Source: Heterohyrax brucei (lineage: Eukaryota; Chordata; Mammalia; Hyracoidea; Procaviidae). Taken from it: a stretch of DNA of 64,000 nucleotides. Within the stretch, counting starts at the first letter, position 1. Every line of letters starts with the position of its first letter. Shown one piece after another: positions 11,908-24,049 of the stretch. Under the pieces are notes generated by a model that saw only the letters and a list, made by a program, of their open reading frames with translations, had not been told where the DNA came from and did not search any database. The DNA lies in contig CM053143.1 in assembly GCA_028571685.1 (NCBI GenBank), positions 153,754,329-153,818,328 of the forward strand, given 5' to 3'. A program made the translations under genes and the position numbers.

Positions 11908-14750
11908 AGACACTTTTTATTTAACATCATGCTGGAGGTTCTAGCCAGAGCAATCAGGCTAGACAAAGAAAGGGCATCCAAATTGGTGAAGAAGTAGTAA
12001 AAGTATCTCTATTTGCAAACAATACGATCTTATACACAGAAAAACCTAAAGAATCCACAAAAAAAACCCCTACTGGAACTAATAGAAGAGTTCAACAAAC
12101 TACTAGGATACAAGATAAACACACAAAAATTAGTTGGATTCCTCCATATCAACCAAGAAAACATCAAAGAGGAAATCACTGAATCAATGCCCTTTACAAT
12201 AGCCTCCAGGAAGATAAAATACTTAGCAATAAACCTAATCAGAGATATAAAAGACCTATACAAAGAAAACGACAAGACACTACTGTAAGAAACCAAAACA
12301 GACCAACAGAAGTGGAGAAACCTACCTTGCTTATGGATAAGAAGACTCAACATTGTGAAGATGACTATTCTACCCAGCGCAATCTATAGATACAATATAA
12401 ACCCAATCCAAACTCTGTGGCACTTTGTAATGAGATGGAGAAACAAATCACCAACTTCACGAAGAAAAGGAAGAAACACTGGATAAGTAAGGCTTTACTG
12501 AAGAAGAATAACAAAGTGGGAGCCTCACACCACCTGACTTTAGAACCTAATACACTGTCACAGTAGTCAAAACAAACCTGGTACTGGTACAAAAGCAGAT
12601 ACACAGACCACTGGAACAGAATAGAGAACCCAGACATAAAAATCACCCACTGATGAGTAGCTGATACTTGACAAAGGCCCAAAGTCTGTAAATTGGGGAA
12701 AAGATAATCTCTTTAACAAATAGTATTGGCATAATTGCATAACCATCTGCAAAAAAAAAAAATGAAACAAGGCCCATATCCCACACCACTGCTCAAAAAC
12801 TAACTCAAAATGGATCACAGAAACAAATACAACATCTAAAACAATAAAGATCATGGATGAAGAAAAAAATAGGGACAATGCAGGAGCCCGGGATAAACAT
12901 GGCATAAACAGACTACAAAATATTACTAACAATGCACAAACACCAGAACAGAAAATAGATAACTGAGAACTCCCACAAATCAAACATTTATGGTCATCCA
13001 AAGACTGCATCAAAAGAGTAAAAAGAAAACTTACAAGTCAGGAAAAAATTTTCAGAGACGACAAATCTGATCAGCATCTAATCTCTAAAATCTATAAGAT
13101 ATTGCAAAACCTCAACAACAAAACCACAAATAATTCAGTTTAAAAATGGTGCTTGGGATATGAACAGGCTTAGTCCATTCGTGCTGACTTCTACTAAAGA
13201 AGACATTCAGGTGGCTAACAGATAAAAGAGGAAATGCTCACGACCATTAGCCATTAAAGAAATGCAAATCAAAACTACAGTGAGATACCATCTCACTTCA
13301 ACAAGGCTAACAAACATTCATCGAAAAAACAGAAAATATTAAATGTTGGAGAGGTTGTAAAGAGGCAGGAGCACTTATACACTACTGGTAGGAATGTAAA
13401 ATGATTACAGCCACTTTGGAAATCTGTTTAGTGCTTTCTTTAAAAAAAAAAAAAACCTAGAAATTTAAATACCATATCATCCAGCAATCCCATTTGGAAT
13501 ATACCCTAGAGAAATAAGGGCTGTCACATGAACAGATACACATGCCAATATTTATTGCAGCACTGTCTGTAACAGCAAAAAGATGGAATCAAATGTAGAT
13601 GCACATCAACAGACAAATGGATAAACAAACTATGGTATATTCACACAATGGAATATGTGATGAATTTGGGAAACAACTTCATCACACGGAGAATCTGGAA
13701 GGTATTACATTGACTGAAATTAGTCAGTTGCAAAAGGACAAATATTCTACAGTACCATTATTATAATGACTCAAGAAAAAATTTAAACAGAGAAGAAAAC
13801 AGTCTTTGTTAGTTACAAGGGTGGGTAGGGAGGGAGAGGGATATTCACTAATTAGATAACAGACAATAATTATTTTGGTGAACAGAGAAACAACACAAGT
13901 AGAGCAGAAGTCAGCACAATTGGACTAAACCAAAAGCTAAGAAGTTTCCTAAATACAAAGACTTTGAAAGTGACAGAGTAGCAGGGTCTAGGGGTTTGGG
14001 ATCATAGTTTCAGGGGCCATCCATGTCAGTTGGCATAACAAAGTTTATTAAGAAAATGTTCTTCATCCCACTTTGGTGAGTGTTGTTTGAGGTCTTAAAT
14101 GGTCGAAAGCAGCCATTTAAAAAACACCAATTTGTGTCAATCTGCCTGGAGCAAAAGAGAACGAAGAACATCAAAGACAAAAGGAAAATAGGAGTCCAAG
14201 AGACAGAAAAGGCCACATAAACCGGAGATTACATTAGCATGAGACCAGAAGAACTGGATGGTTCCTGGCTACCACGAGGACTGCTCTCTTACAGAGAGCT
14301 CAACAAAGAGTCCCTGATTAGTGGGAGAAATGTGGGGTGCAGAACTCAAACTCTAGCAAAAGGACCAAATTTCTTGGTCTGGCAGACTGAAGGATCCCCA
14401 GACTTTCTATTTGCTCAAAACTAAAACCATTGCAGAAGACCACTCCTCAGACAAGGACTGGACTGGTCATTAAAACACTAAATGATTCCTGTGAAGAGTG
14501 TGCCTCTTGACTTAAGTGGACACGGGAAACTAACCGAGTAGCTCCTGTCCAGAGGCGAGATGAGAAGAAGGGGACAGGAGCTAGTTGAATGGACAAGGGA
14601 CATACGGGGAAAGGGGAGGAGTGTGCTGTCAGTGTAGCAAGAGCAGCTATGGTCACGTAACAAAGTGTGTGTTTAAGTTTTTGTATGAGAAACTGACTTT
14701 CACTTACAATACAATAAAAAATAAACAAATAAAGCTAAAATAAATAAAAA
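11908..14750 (+). pseudogene. L1 LINE, 5'-truncated: ORF2 C-terminal half plus 3'UTR
   Basis: The element enters inside the ORF2 reverse transcriptase, just upstream of the degraded catalytic box. It continues through the thumb region (the 91-codon ORF at 12013-12288 contains 'ELIEEFNKLLGYKINTQK') and the C-terminal segment (the 'CWRGC.E.GTL' zinc-knuckle area near 13340). It then passes through a long 3'UTR to an A-rich end with AATAAA at 14710-14750. Many stops and frameshifts make it a dead copy. Minus-strand ORFs of 105-148 codons here (12030-13013) are shadows of the LINE. Confidence 0.88.
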
Positions 14751-14754
14751 CCTG

Positions 14755-14880
14755 ATGTCCAAGACCCATGCCTGAACCAATGGAATCAGGATCTTCGGAG
14801 GTGGGATCCTGGTATTAGTAATTTTTTTAAAGCTCTCCCAGTCAGAATTGAGAACCTCTGGTCTGCCAAGCCAAGGGCTG
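14755..14880. repeat. MER5-like hAT MITE remnant
   Basis: The order 'aaccaatggaatcaggatct', then 'taaagctctcccagt', then 'attgagaacctctgg' resembles MER5-type elements. Tentative. Confidence 0.4.
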
Positions 14881-14984
14881 TGGAGTAGGATCCGAGAGGT
14901 TCTTAATCTTTTGGGGGTCCCTGGAAGCCTTCAAGGATCTGTGAACTCCCTGAACTCCTAAGCAAAATTTTCTGTCTTTGTTTA

Positions 14985-15116
14985 CCATAGGAGTCCCTGG
15001 GGGTCACAAAGGCTGATGGTTTGACTACTAGCCCAAAGGTTGGTGATTTGAACCCACCCAGAGGCACCTTGGGAGACAGGTCTGGCAACCCACATCTGAA
15101 AGCTGGATGATGAAAC
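14985..15116 (+). repeat. AfroSINE, 3'-truncated, joined to RTE
   Basis: The head 'gagtccctgggggtcacaaa' and the RTE-derived middle 'ggtctggcaacccacatctg' are present, but the normal tail is absent. The sequence passes straight into the RTE fragment at about 15117. Confidence 0.75.
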
Positions 15117-15515
15117 AGAAAGACAGAAAAAGAATTGATGCATTCAAACTGCAGTGTTGGAAGAAAATGCTGACCATATTGTGGCATGTTAGAAGAATAA
15201 ACAAATTAGTCTTAAAAGAAATACGACCAGAATTTTCCTTAGAAGCAAGGATGGCAAGACTTCAACTTGCTTACTTTGGACATATCCTTTAGAAAGACCA
15301 ATCTTTAGTAGCGGACGTCACGTTTGGTAAAGTAGATGGCCAACAAAAATCAAGGAAACCCTGAACGAGATGGACTGACACAACGGCTGCAACAGTGGGC
15401 TCTAACCTGGCAACGATCATGAAGAGGGCCATGCACTGGGCCAGGTTTCATTCCGTTATACGTAAGGTTGCCGTGAGTTGGAACTGACTCAATGGCACCT
15501 GACGACAAATACAAC
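15117..15515 (+). pseudogene. RTE/BovB LINE 3' end
   Basis: The 61-codon ORF at 15107-15292 carries the C-terminal RTE signature 'RKRIDAFKLQCWKK' and 'RLQLAYFGHIL'. It is followed by the basic segment and by the 3' tail 'gagttggaactgactcaatg' (15475-15495). The first residues come from the adjoining SINE-like sequence. The element is short and inactive. Confidence 0.88.
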
Positions 15516-15741
15516 ATTATTAATAACAACACAAATATCAAAATATGTATCTTATAAAAAAAATGTATCTTATAATGAGAAATTATTCTTAGGTATGTCT
15601 TAACTAAGAATAATTTTTGGATGCCACACTCATTTTTAATGATAAAGATGATGGCATATTATATTTTGAACCTCCAAGCTCCATCCACAAGAATTTCGCA
15701 CAAAGCTGCACAGGCAGTACTTATCGGTAAGCTAGAATTTA

Positions 15742-16113
<372 letters not shown>

Positions 16114-16242
16114 TCAACACAATCAAAAACACTTGAGGTTTTCATTTGAACTGTGAAGCTTTAATTCCAAGCTATGAATAATTACATTAAGTCTGACGGG
16201 GTAAATGTTCTTCCACAAGTGGGAGTTTGTGTAACCTTGTGG

Positions 16243-16715
16243 CAGACTGAACAAGGGCCTCTGATCTCTGGAACCTGTGAACGGTTACCCTCCTAGAGCA
16301 AAACGAATTTTGCAAGTGTGATTAACTTAAGGATTCTTAGAAGGGTGAGTGTGGGTTACCCAGGTGGGCCTTAAACGTCATCACAAGTGTCCTTATCAGA
16401 GGGAAGCAGAGGAAGATTTGACTATGACGAGAAAAGGGGAATGGGATGATAGAAGCAGAGATCGTAGTAATGCTCTGTGAAGATACAGGGCCACAAGCCA
16501 AGGAGGACAGGCAGCTACCAGAAGTTGAGAAAGGCAAGGAAACAATTCTCCCCTTAAAGCCTTCAGAAAGAGCCAGGTCTGCCAACACCTTGACCTTAGC
16601 CTGAAGAAATGAATTTCAGACTTCTGATTTTGCAAACTGTAAGAGAATAAATACATGTTGTTTTATATTGCTAACTTTGTGGTTATCTGTTATAGCAGCA
16701 ACAGGAAGCCAAGAC
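16243..16715 (+). repeat. MLT1-type MaLR LTR
   Basis: The 3' portion 'gacttctgattttgcaaact', then 'gtaagagaataaat' (polyadenylation signal) and 'tatctgttatagcagcaaca', ending in 'ccaagacag', is the standard MLT1/MaLR LTR end. The LTR lies in the presumed intron just upstream of the coding exon. Confidence 0.8.
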
Positions 16716-16849
16716 AGTCCTAAGGCTTCCCTAGATCACTTATTTAGCATAAAGTGATATGTTTAAAGGAATTAAGAGTATTATCTGTAAAATCACTTAA
16801 TCTCATTTTGTTAATTAGATTTGTAGCAACTACGAAAATTCTTTGCACA

Positions 16850-17034
16850 AAACGTGAAGTACTAGACTACTTGCCACAAGGACGGTGGTTTGAACCCACC
16901 CAAAAAGTCTCTCAAAAGGCAGGCCTGGGAATTGGCTTCTGAAAGGTCACAGCCTTAGAAACTCTATGGAGCAGTCCTGCACACACTGGATCACCATGAG
17001 TTGAAACTGATTTGACGGCAGCTAGCAACAAAAC
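16850..17034 (+). repeat. AfroSINE, long variant, sense
   Basis: The body 'gacggtggtttgaacccacc' is followed by the RTE-derived middle and the tail 'gagttgaaactgatttgacg'. The first part of the head is diverged. Confidence 0.85.
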
Positions 17035-17324
17035 AAATCATCAGACCGAGCAGAGAAAATATCTGAGGGCTTATCAAAAAATGCTTTAGCTTTGCAATGT
17101 TGTCAGAGTCACACTAAGACAGACAGACACAAGTGTACTGCGTCGGGTCAGCACCAATCCCCCAGTGAAAGCCTGGGTGCTGGCTGGGCAACAGTTGAGA
17201 CAGAAAAACACAAGAATAAAACAGAAAGGAAAGAAACCAGCCAGGAAGCCATTGCAAAGTAACCCACAAAGCAGAAAACTCTCTTTTTGGAGCTTGCAAG
17301 TTACTGATAACATCTAGAACAAGG

Positions 17325-17485
17325 CTGTTCAATAGAACCCTCTGGTAGCCACTAGAACCCTGTGGTAGCCACTAGCTATATGTGGCCATTTAACACTTGA
17401 ACTGTTTCTTACTGCATTTTAGCTAATTTAAACTTACAGAGCTGCCTGTGGCTACTAGATACTTTATTAAATAGCATAGCTATAG
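17325..17485. repeat. hAT-like MITE remnant
   Basis: The pattern 'aaggctgttcaatagaaccc', 'gccactagctatatgtggcc' and 'tgcctgtggctactagatac' has the inverted layout of small mammalian hAT MITEs. Family name not assigned. Confidence 0.5.
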
Positions 17486-17870
17486 AAGGTTGGTTCAAGA
17501 CATTTGGCTTATGTGACAGTGAAGTGTTTAGTGTGTGCAGTGTTTCCACTATACAAGAAGCCAAGTCTCAGTGGGTATTTTTGTTGACCTCAGTGTTTAC
17601 CAATTGGTCAAAACCCAGGTTGCTGCTAAAACCATGGTATGTAAGAAGCCTGTTATCACGCTGGCCACGTGGTAGAACAGGTTAAGAACTCACACACCTC
17701 ACGCTAATCACCCCTTCTCTCAAAAAGCCATTCCTCAAAGTTGCCATTTCTCTTTTCTCTCGCTACATTGTCTTTCTTGGTAAATCACATTCCTCTATCA
17801 CACACCTCTTCTACGTTGTGACTCAAATATCTACCTCTAATCTATACTGATAGAAGTAGATTAGTAATTT
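17486..17870. other. Stretch without recognised features
   Basis: No exon or repeat identified. Confidence 0.4.
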
Positions 17871-17874
17871 CCAA

Positions 17875-18065
17875 GGCTGAGGGGAAAATGGGAAGAGACT
17901 GTTAGTGGTTATGGGGTTTCTTTGCCGTAGGAGTTGATAAAAAACGCTCTAAAATTAGATAGTGACGATGGCTGCCATATGCTAAATGTACACTTGAATA
18001 CACTAAAGACCACTGAATTGTGTACTTTCAAAAGTTAAATTTTTTTGGTATGTGAGTTACATCTC
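17875..18065 (+). repeat. Old L1 (L1M-type) 3' end
   Basis: The stretch 'gctctaaaattagatagtga', then 'accactgaattgtgtacttt' and 'gtgagttacatctcagtaa', matches the well-known 3' end of old mammalian L1M elements. Confidence 0.6.
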
Positions 18066-18076
18066 AGTAAGAATGG

Positions 18077-18240
18077 AAACCCTAGGGATGTAGTATTTAA
18101 GAGCTATGGCTGCTAACCAAACGGTCAGCAGTTCAAATTTACCAGGTGCCTGTTGGAAACTCTATGGGGCAGTTCTTCTCTGTCCTATAGGGAGTTTGAA
18201 TGGACTCAACAGCAATAAGTTTGTTTTTTTTGGTTTTGGT
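18077..18240 (+). repeat. AfroSINE, sense
   Basis: Head 'tgtagtatttaagagctatg', body 'ctatggggcagttcttctct' and a diverged tail 'gaatggactcaacagcaata' are in order. Confidence 0.9.
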
Positions 18241-18250
18241 TCAGGATGTT

Positions 18251-18315
18251 AAGGAGCCCTGGTGGCGCAGTGGTTAAAAGCTCGGCTGCTAACCAAAAGA
18301 TCAGCAATTTGAATT
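18251..18315 (+). repeat. AfroSINE head only, cut by an LTR
   Basis: The first 65 bp of a SINE with a near-consensus head ('gccctggtggcgcagtggtt') stop abruptly where an antisense MaLR LTR begins. Confidence 0.85.
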
Positions 18316-18662
18316 TTTAGTTACCTAGTACTGCTATCATGGAAATACCACAAGTGGATGGCTTTAACAAACAGAAATTTATTCATTCAGTCTACACGTC
18401 TAGAAGCCTGAATTCAGGATGCCAGGTCACAGATCCAGGGAAGGTTTTCTTTCTGTGTAAGTTCGTGGGGGAAGTCCTCATCATCAATTTTCCCCTAGTC
18501 TAGATTCTCAGCATAGGGACCCTGAGTCCAAAACATGCATTCCTCTTTGATTCTTCACTCTTGGTGGTAGAAGATCTTCCTGTTTTTCTGCTTGCCTCTT
18601 TCTTTTATATTTCAAAAAGAGATTGACTGAAGATGCAACTTAAACCTTGTAGATTTCTGTCT
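18316..18662 (-). repeat. MaLR-type LTR, truncated, antisense
   Basis: It shares the order of blocks with the intact LTR at 54120-54643: 'taccacaagtggatggcttt', 'acagaaatttattcattcag' (polyadenylation signal on the minus strand) and 'tatatttcaaaaagagattg'. The promoter-distal part is missing. Confidence 0.85.
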
Positions 18663-18734
18663 GAGGTTGCTAAAAAAAAAGAAAATCTACTTCCAGACCA
18701 ATAGTTCCATTAGGCAGCTAGACATCTCCTGTCT

Positions 18735-19226
18735 TTTATGGACTGAACTGTGCCCTGCAAAACTGTGTGTAAACTATGGTGTGTGGTTGTTCTCCATTTT
18801 AGGATCTGATGTTTTTATCCTATGTGTTGCATATGCCAGCCCCTATTATGGTAATGAGACAGGGTTAGAGGCACTTATGTCAATGAGGCAGGACATACTC
18901 TACAGGACTAGTTTGTATCTTAAGTCAACCTCTTTTGAGATAATAACAAGCGAGCAGAGAAGAGAACGACCTCCTACCACCAAGAAGGAAGAGCTAAGAG
19001 TGGAACTCCTTTGGACCCCGGGTCCCTACACTGAAAAACTCCCAGATGCAGGGAACTTTCTCCCTGCAACTTCTCCCACAGCTGACAGAGAGAGAAAGCC
19101 TTCCTTTGAAGCTGGCACCCTGAATTCAGACTTCTAGCTTTCCAAACTGTGTGAGAACAATTTTTTTGTTAAAGCCATCCACTTGGGGTATTTCTGTTAT
19201 ATGAACACTAATAACTAAGACACAGT
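18735..19226 (+). repeat. MaLR-type LTR, sense
   Basis: This is the same family in the opposite orientation: 'ttatggactgaactgtgccc' at the start, 'ttgttaaagccatccacttg' and 'gtatttctgttatatgaaca' at the end, finishing near 'taactaagaca'. It and the neighbour at 18316-18662 are inverted relative to each other. The 156-codon ORF through it (18667-19137) is chance. Confidence 0.85.
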
Positions 19227-19399
19227 CCAAAAGGAAACCTTTTGTCTCACTATTAAAATCAGATCTTCATCTTGACTTTCACATTTTCTTTTAATGGCAC
19301 CTAGATTTCCCCAATTGTTTCAGCTTAAAACCTCAATGTGGTCATTGACTAAACCTTCACCCTCTCAAGATTATGTAACATGGACAGCTTACGTATTGT

Positions 19400-19560
19400 C
19401 CAGTGTCCAAGCTCTTTAGATGTTATCATTTCCTCTGAGTTAGATATCATGTGTTTCATTTTATAGATGAGGAATCTGAGGCTCAGGGATCACATTTTTA
19501 GTAACTTACAGACGGCGGATTTGATCCCATGCCTAACATCAGACAACCATCTACAATGCC
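19400..19560 (-). repeat. MIR SINE, antisense
   Basis: The antisense MIR core 'ttatagatgaggaatctgag' is followed by 'gtaacttacagacggcggat', as in other antisense copies. Confidence 0.65.
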
Positions 19561-19919
19561 ACTTGCTTCTTCTCTCACGTTCAGCTAGGAGCCAGTCCTA
19601 AAGCTCTTTCTTCAGAATTTTCATGCACTCCTTTACTTTTATTCTCGCTACCACCACCCTTGACCAGACCTCATTGTGGTTCATGCTGATTATTTCAGTA
19701 TGCCCCAGTATACCCCTCCCACCCTTACTGCTCTGCCTGTTTGCTTCTCTATCCTTCACCTCACAGTGCCAATCACCTCACTCTCCTGCATATACATCCT
19801 CGTGGGTTTCAATTTCCTGCTGAGGTGACACCACATTCTTCAGCTGGCATCCAAGGACCTCTGTGTTCTGATCTCAACATGACTCTCTAGGCTTATCTCG
19901 CAGTACCTCCTTCTCCAAC
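19561..19919. other. Stretch without recognised features
   Basis: C+T-rich sequence. A 66-codon ORF (19623-19823) has no support as a gene. Confidence 0.4.
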
Positions 19920-20432
19920 TGTTTTAGTTATCTAGTCCAACTGTAACAGAAACACTACCAAGTGGAAGACTTCAACAAATAGAAATTTATTCTCTCACAG
20001 TCTCAGAGACTAGAAGTCCAAATTCAGGATGCCAGCTCCAGAGAAAGATTTTCTCTTTCTCTGACATGCTCTGGGGGAAGGTCCTCGTCATCATTCTTCC
20101 CCTGGGTCTAGGAGTTTCTCAGTGCAGGTCCCTGAGTCTAAGGGGTGCACTTTGCTCTTGACTCTTCTTTCTTGACGGTAGGCAGTCCTTCTCTGCTTGC
20201 TTCTGTCTTTTATATCTCGAAGAGACTGACTCAAGCTTCAGCTTCATTCTGTAGAGTCTAGCCTGCCTCATTAACAAAGTGCCTTTAACTCTGCCTCTTA
20301 GCATCACAGAGGTTAGGATTAAAACACATAAACACATCAGATAATAACCTGGAGGACAAACACACCATACTGGGAATCATGGTCTAGCCAAGCTGACACA
20401 CATCCATTGGGGACACAATTGAATTCATAATA
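19920..20432 (-). repeat. MaLR-type LTR, antisense
   Basis: It begins TGTTTTAG like the intact copy at 54120, and carries 'tagaaatttattctctcaca' and 'gtctaggagtttctcagtgc'. It ends in diverged 'ggggacacaattgaattc'. A clear target duplication is not visible. Confidence 0.85.
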
Positions 20433-20559
20433 TTAAGTTTAAATGAACAATGCAAGTGTCCATACCATGCATGACACATCCACTATAGATTCTTGGGTAG
20501 TGCGGTGGTCAGGATTATGCCAGCGTGGCTACTCCACGTTTGCCTGCTGTATTAAGTGG

Positions 20560-21836
20560 CAGCGTGGGGTCTGTGGTGGCTTCCCGCCCCTCAGTCTCCT
20601 CTCCACCTTCCACTACTACTGCTGATCTGCTCACATAGCCAGCAGCTCCTGCTCTCTTCTTCTGGCACCTGGTTCCTGGATTTGAATTAGCAGCTGTTGG
20701 ATTCATCAGTCCTTACAGCTGGTGCTTGAGAGTCCTGTTCCCTGACCTGCCGATCCTGGGTTTGCCAGCCTCTGCTGCTCCGTCTCGCTGCCAGCTTGGG
20801 ATCCACTGACCTACACAACCGGTGATCTACAATTCTGGTCTCTGACCTGCTGACCTTGGGTTCATCAGTTCCCGTGGCCAAGTGAGGCTTGTGCCAGGAC
20901 TTGGAAGATTCAGCTTCTGTGATTGCGTGACCTGTTTCCTGTATCTATTTATTTTTCTTTGTACTTTACATATATTACAAATCTTTGCTTGTATCTACAC
21001 ATGTTACTAGTTTTGCTTCCCTAGAAAACCCAGCCTAAGACAATTTGGTACCATTAGAGTGAGTGGGGTTCTGCTCTAGCAAATACCTAAAATGTGGGAG
21101 CGTTTTTGAAACCGAGCATGGATAGAAGATTCAGAAGGAATGAAGAAGGTGCAGATGGGAGAAACAACAGACTGGTGGCAATAGCAGCGACAGCAGCAGA
21201 ACCAGAGGCAGTGCTGGAGCCGACCCATGGAGCAAGGGAGCCAAGTGCCTGTGCACAGAGTTTTCCTCACGGAACGGGGTGCCTCTGGGCACTTAAATCG
21301 GCGGAGCTGGCCCTGCTGACCCACAGAGCAAGAGAGGTGAGTGCCTTTTGGCAGAGCACTTCCCAGCAAGAGTGGGGTGCCTCTAGGCACTTAAATCAGT
21401 GGAGCTACAGAGCTTTGGAACACTTGCCCCTGCAGCGCAGATGTGGGCCTGAGGCCCGGGCCATGCGGCCATAGGAAGCAGAAGCTGAAGAGACAAACAG
21501 CATGAGAAGCTGAGCTGCCTCAGTCTCAAAATGTATGGCCATGACCTCAGGGGTCTGAAAGGGTGGAGCTAGGGCTTTCTGTGTTTTGTCAGAGCGGAAC
21601 TGCCACTCAGTTGGGCTTAGGATACACCTAAGGCTGATGGAGCAGAGTTTCTGTCCAAATAGGCCTTGAAGGCAGAGTTGTAGCACAGGGCCGGGGGTCT
21701 CCACTCAGAATCCAGAGAGTGTGGACATCCTGAATATGGACTTGTAGCCTACCGGACAGTGTGAGAATAAACTTTCCTTTGTTAAAGCCATCCACTCTGT
21801 GGTATTTCTGTTAAAGCAGCCCTAGCTGACAAAAAC
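20560..21836 (+). repeat. MaLR element remnant: LTR, start of internal region, 3' end
   Basis: An LTR-like block ends in 'cctagaaaacccagcctaag' plus ACA at 21042. It is followed at once by 'atttggtaccattagagtg', which looks like the tRNA-Leu primer site that begins MaLR (MST/THE1/MLT) internal regions, and by 'gcaaatacctaaaatgtggg', typical of that internal start. A second LTR-like end with 'gagaataaactttcctttgt' and 'ggtatttctgttaaagcagc' closes the element near 21836. No coding capacity remains; the ORFs of 99-126 codons are chance. Confidence 0.7.
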
Positions 21837-22029
21837 AGGTAGTACTTGGTTTATCTGTTTGTTTTTACACAATCAAGAGCCGGCTAAAATAACCACCTCT
21901 TCTCTCTGCTCCTCCCAGCTGAACCCTCGGAACCCTCTTCTGAACCCTCAGAGTGCTTTACAGCTATCTCGACGCTGACAGTCATAATCCACTTTGATTG
22001 GAGTTGTAGATTTTATGAAGACAAGGGTC

Positions 22030-22105
22030 CTTGTTTGGTTTTTCATATTCTACAGAACACTTAACAGTTTCTTGCACATAGTAAGCAGCTCAATAAACAT
22101 ACATG
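22030..22105 (+). repeat. MIR/L2-like 3' end
   Basis: The stretch 'cttgcacatagtaagcagct' followed by 'caataaacat' is typical of ancient MIR/L2 3' ends. Confidence 0.4.
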
Positions 22106-22249
22106 TTTAGTTACATTACTTCTGTGTGGAGATGTAAATTTAAACATAACCTGAAGTTATTGCAAACAAAAGTACTTTTCCCCCGTTACCTATTGAGGAC
22201 CTATCTTACAACAACAGGTAGTTCTAAACCATTCAGTTAACTGAATTGG

Positions 22250-22410
22250 AATAGAAACTCTGGTGGGGTAGTGGTCAAGTGTTACAGTCTGCTCACCAAA
22301 AAGTCAGCAGTTCAAATCTACCACATGCTCCCTGAGAACGCTATAGGGAAGTTCTACTTTGACCTATAGGGTTGCCAGGAGTCAGAATCCAAGTGGCTTT
22401 GGCTTTTCAC
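22250..22410 (+). repeat. AfroSINE, sense
   Basis: Head 'ctggtggggtagtggtcaag', body and a diverged tail ('gagtcagaatccaagtggct') are in order. Confidence 0.85.
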
Positions 22411-22854
22411 TGAGTTAGAATCTTCGTTTTTTAAAAACAAAACAAAAGAAAGATGCCTGGTCAGACCTTAAACTCTAGGTTAACACTCCTGTATGTCAGT
22501 CCACAGTGGGGAAGGGAAAGGACGTATACTTCTCTCTAGCTGGTATATAAATTTGTTTGAACTTGACAACAGTCTGTCAAGGAGTCTGGTCAAAGTCTAG
22601 TTGAATATTAAAAAATTATACAAGATCATTGTACAGAAAAGCATCAGTAATGTCTTAACATAAATATCTTCACATCTTAACCTAAACAAGTTCTTAGCCT
22701 CTCCTTTCCTGCTTCCTGACTGATCCTTCTATGGATGAAGGTAGTTACTATGGTTTTTGGGAGGGGGTGGGATTTATGGAGGGTACTCGGAAAGCTGTTG
22801 TTACCTGGAAGCTTATAAAATCGTTGTAAAAACCTCTCTCAGAGTCAGGATTGG
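22411..22854. other. Stretch without recognised features
   Basis: No gene or named repeat recognised. Confidence 0.4.
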
Positions 22855-23095
22855 CCTATTACAGGAAGCTGGTAAACTAATGCCCACAAGCTATATCTTG
22901 CCTATTGCCTGCTTTTGTAAATAAAGTTTTATTGGAATAAAGCCACATCCATTAATTTTCATATTATCTATGGCTTCTCTAGAACTCAAAGGAAGAGATG
23001 AGTAGTTGTGCAAGTATCATATAACCTGCAAGCAGCAAAGCCTAAAATATCTCCTCCCAGGCCCTTTACCATGAAAGGCTTGCTGGCCCAGAGCC
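22855..23095 (+). repeat. hAT-type DNA transposon remnant
   Basis: The string 'gtaaataaagttttattgga', then 'agccacatccattaattttc' and 'gcaaagcctaaaatat', is a widespread mammalian hAT MITE pattern. It overlaps the 130-codon ORF at 23008-23400, which I therefore do not call. Confidence 0.55.
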
Positions 23096-23099
23096 TAGG

Positions 23100-23718
23100 A
23101 CATTGCTTGATTGCTATGGCCCAAAGATCTCTCTGCCTTAGTTTAGCCTACCCTCGTCCTATGAGAATGACCATAAGGAGAATGGATTCACAAAGAAAGG
23201 ATATTTTGGCATCACTTTTATTCACAGTTTTTTGCTTATTTGTAGCTGGTTATAGACATCATCGGGTGCCTTTATTTCTTTGTGATATAATTCAAAAATC
23301 TTCTTTATTAATCTGGATTGTTAAATGCCCCACACAATCTCACTTCTCCATAAGCAGGAATACGGGTATAAGACGGGGAATGGTAAACATTCATGGATAA
23401 GTGAAAAGCCCATGACACCTAGTGCTTTGGACACCCTGGACCAGATCTGGTTCATTACAGGCACTTTATTGTACCTGCTTCACTTTAACAGTATTGTGGT
23501 ACTGCTCATAATTTACTTTAAAATACTTCTGCATGTGGCATGTGAGATACGTGTAAGCTAGTTAGTTGTAATTTACATCCTGGGATTGGCTCCTCGGTAT
23601 CTGAAGTGCTCTATTCATGAATACAGTCGGTTAGCATTTCAAAATCCCTAATTAAGAGTTCACCTCTGACAAGGTTCAACTATTGTCCTGCACAATCAGC
23701 ATCAGAGATGCCAGACAT
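23100..23718. other. Stretch without recognised features
   Basis: Two overlapping ORFs (23008-23400 and 23325-23561) lack domains and start inside or beside a transposon remnant. Confidence 0.4.
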
Positions 23719-23719
23719 C

Positions 23720-23742
23720 ATTTTTTTTTTTTTTTTTTTTGG
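23720..23742. repeat. Poly(T) tract
   Basis: About 22 consecutive T. It could be the A-tail of a minus-strand retroinsertion whose body is not recognisable. Confidence 0.9.
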
Positions 23743-23924
23743 TGAAACAGAAGATGCTTAATGAGTGGATAGGTGAGCATTAATGTTTAGGTGTCTTCCG
23801 CCCTTGTACACCAGAGCATAATACTGAGTCCAAAACCCTATTAACCTTTGGAGTAAAGTATTTCCTAGAGCTTGTAGTTGCTTGAAAGGCCTGGGTAATA
23901 AAAACAGCTAACATTCTCAGTCTG

Positions 23925-24046
23925 AGTCTACCCAGAAGTGCCTGAGAAGAAAGGCCTGGTGATCTACTTCTGAAATATCAGCCACTGAAAACCCTATAGA
24001 TTGGAAACTCTTATGAATCAGAACTAACTCAACGGCAAATGGATAT
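23925..24046 (+). repeat. AfroSINE, headless
   Basis: The sequence begins at the RTE-derived middle 'ggcctggtgatctacttctg' and ends in the tail 'gaatcagaactaactcaacg'. Confidence 0.85.
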
Positions 24047-24049
24047 TTA

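Noticed and set aside
12030-13013. Minus-strand ORFs of 105-148 codons
   Set aside because: They are antisense shadows of the sense L1 ORF2 remnant. Cys/Phe/Ser-rich composition reflects antisense reading.
18667-19137. 156-codon ORF
   Set aside because: Lies almost wholly inside a sense MaLR-type LTR. LTRs of this family are non-coding.
23008-23400. 130-codon plus-strand ORF
   Set aside because: Starts inside a hAT-type transposon remnant and has no known domain or splice context.
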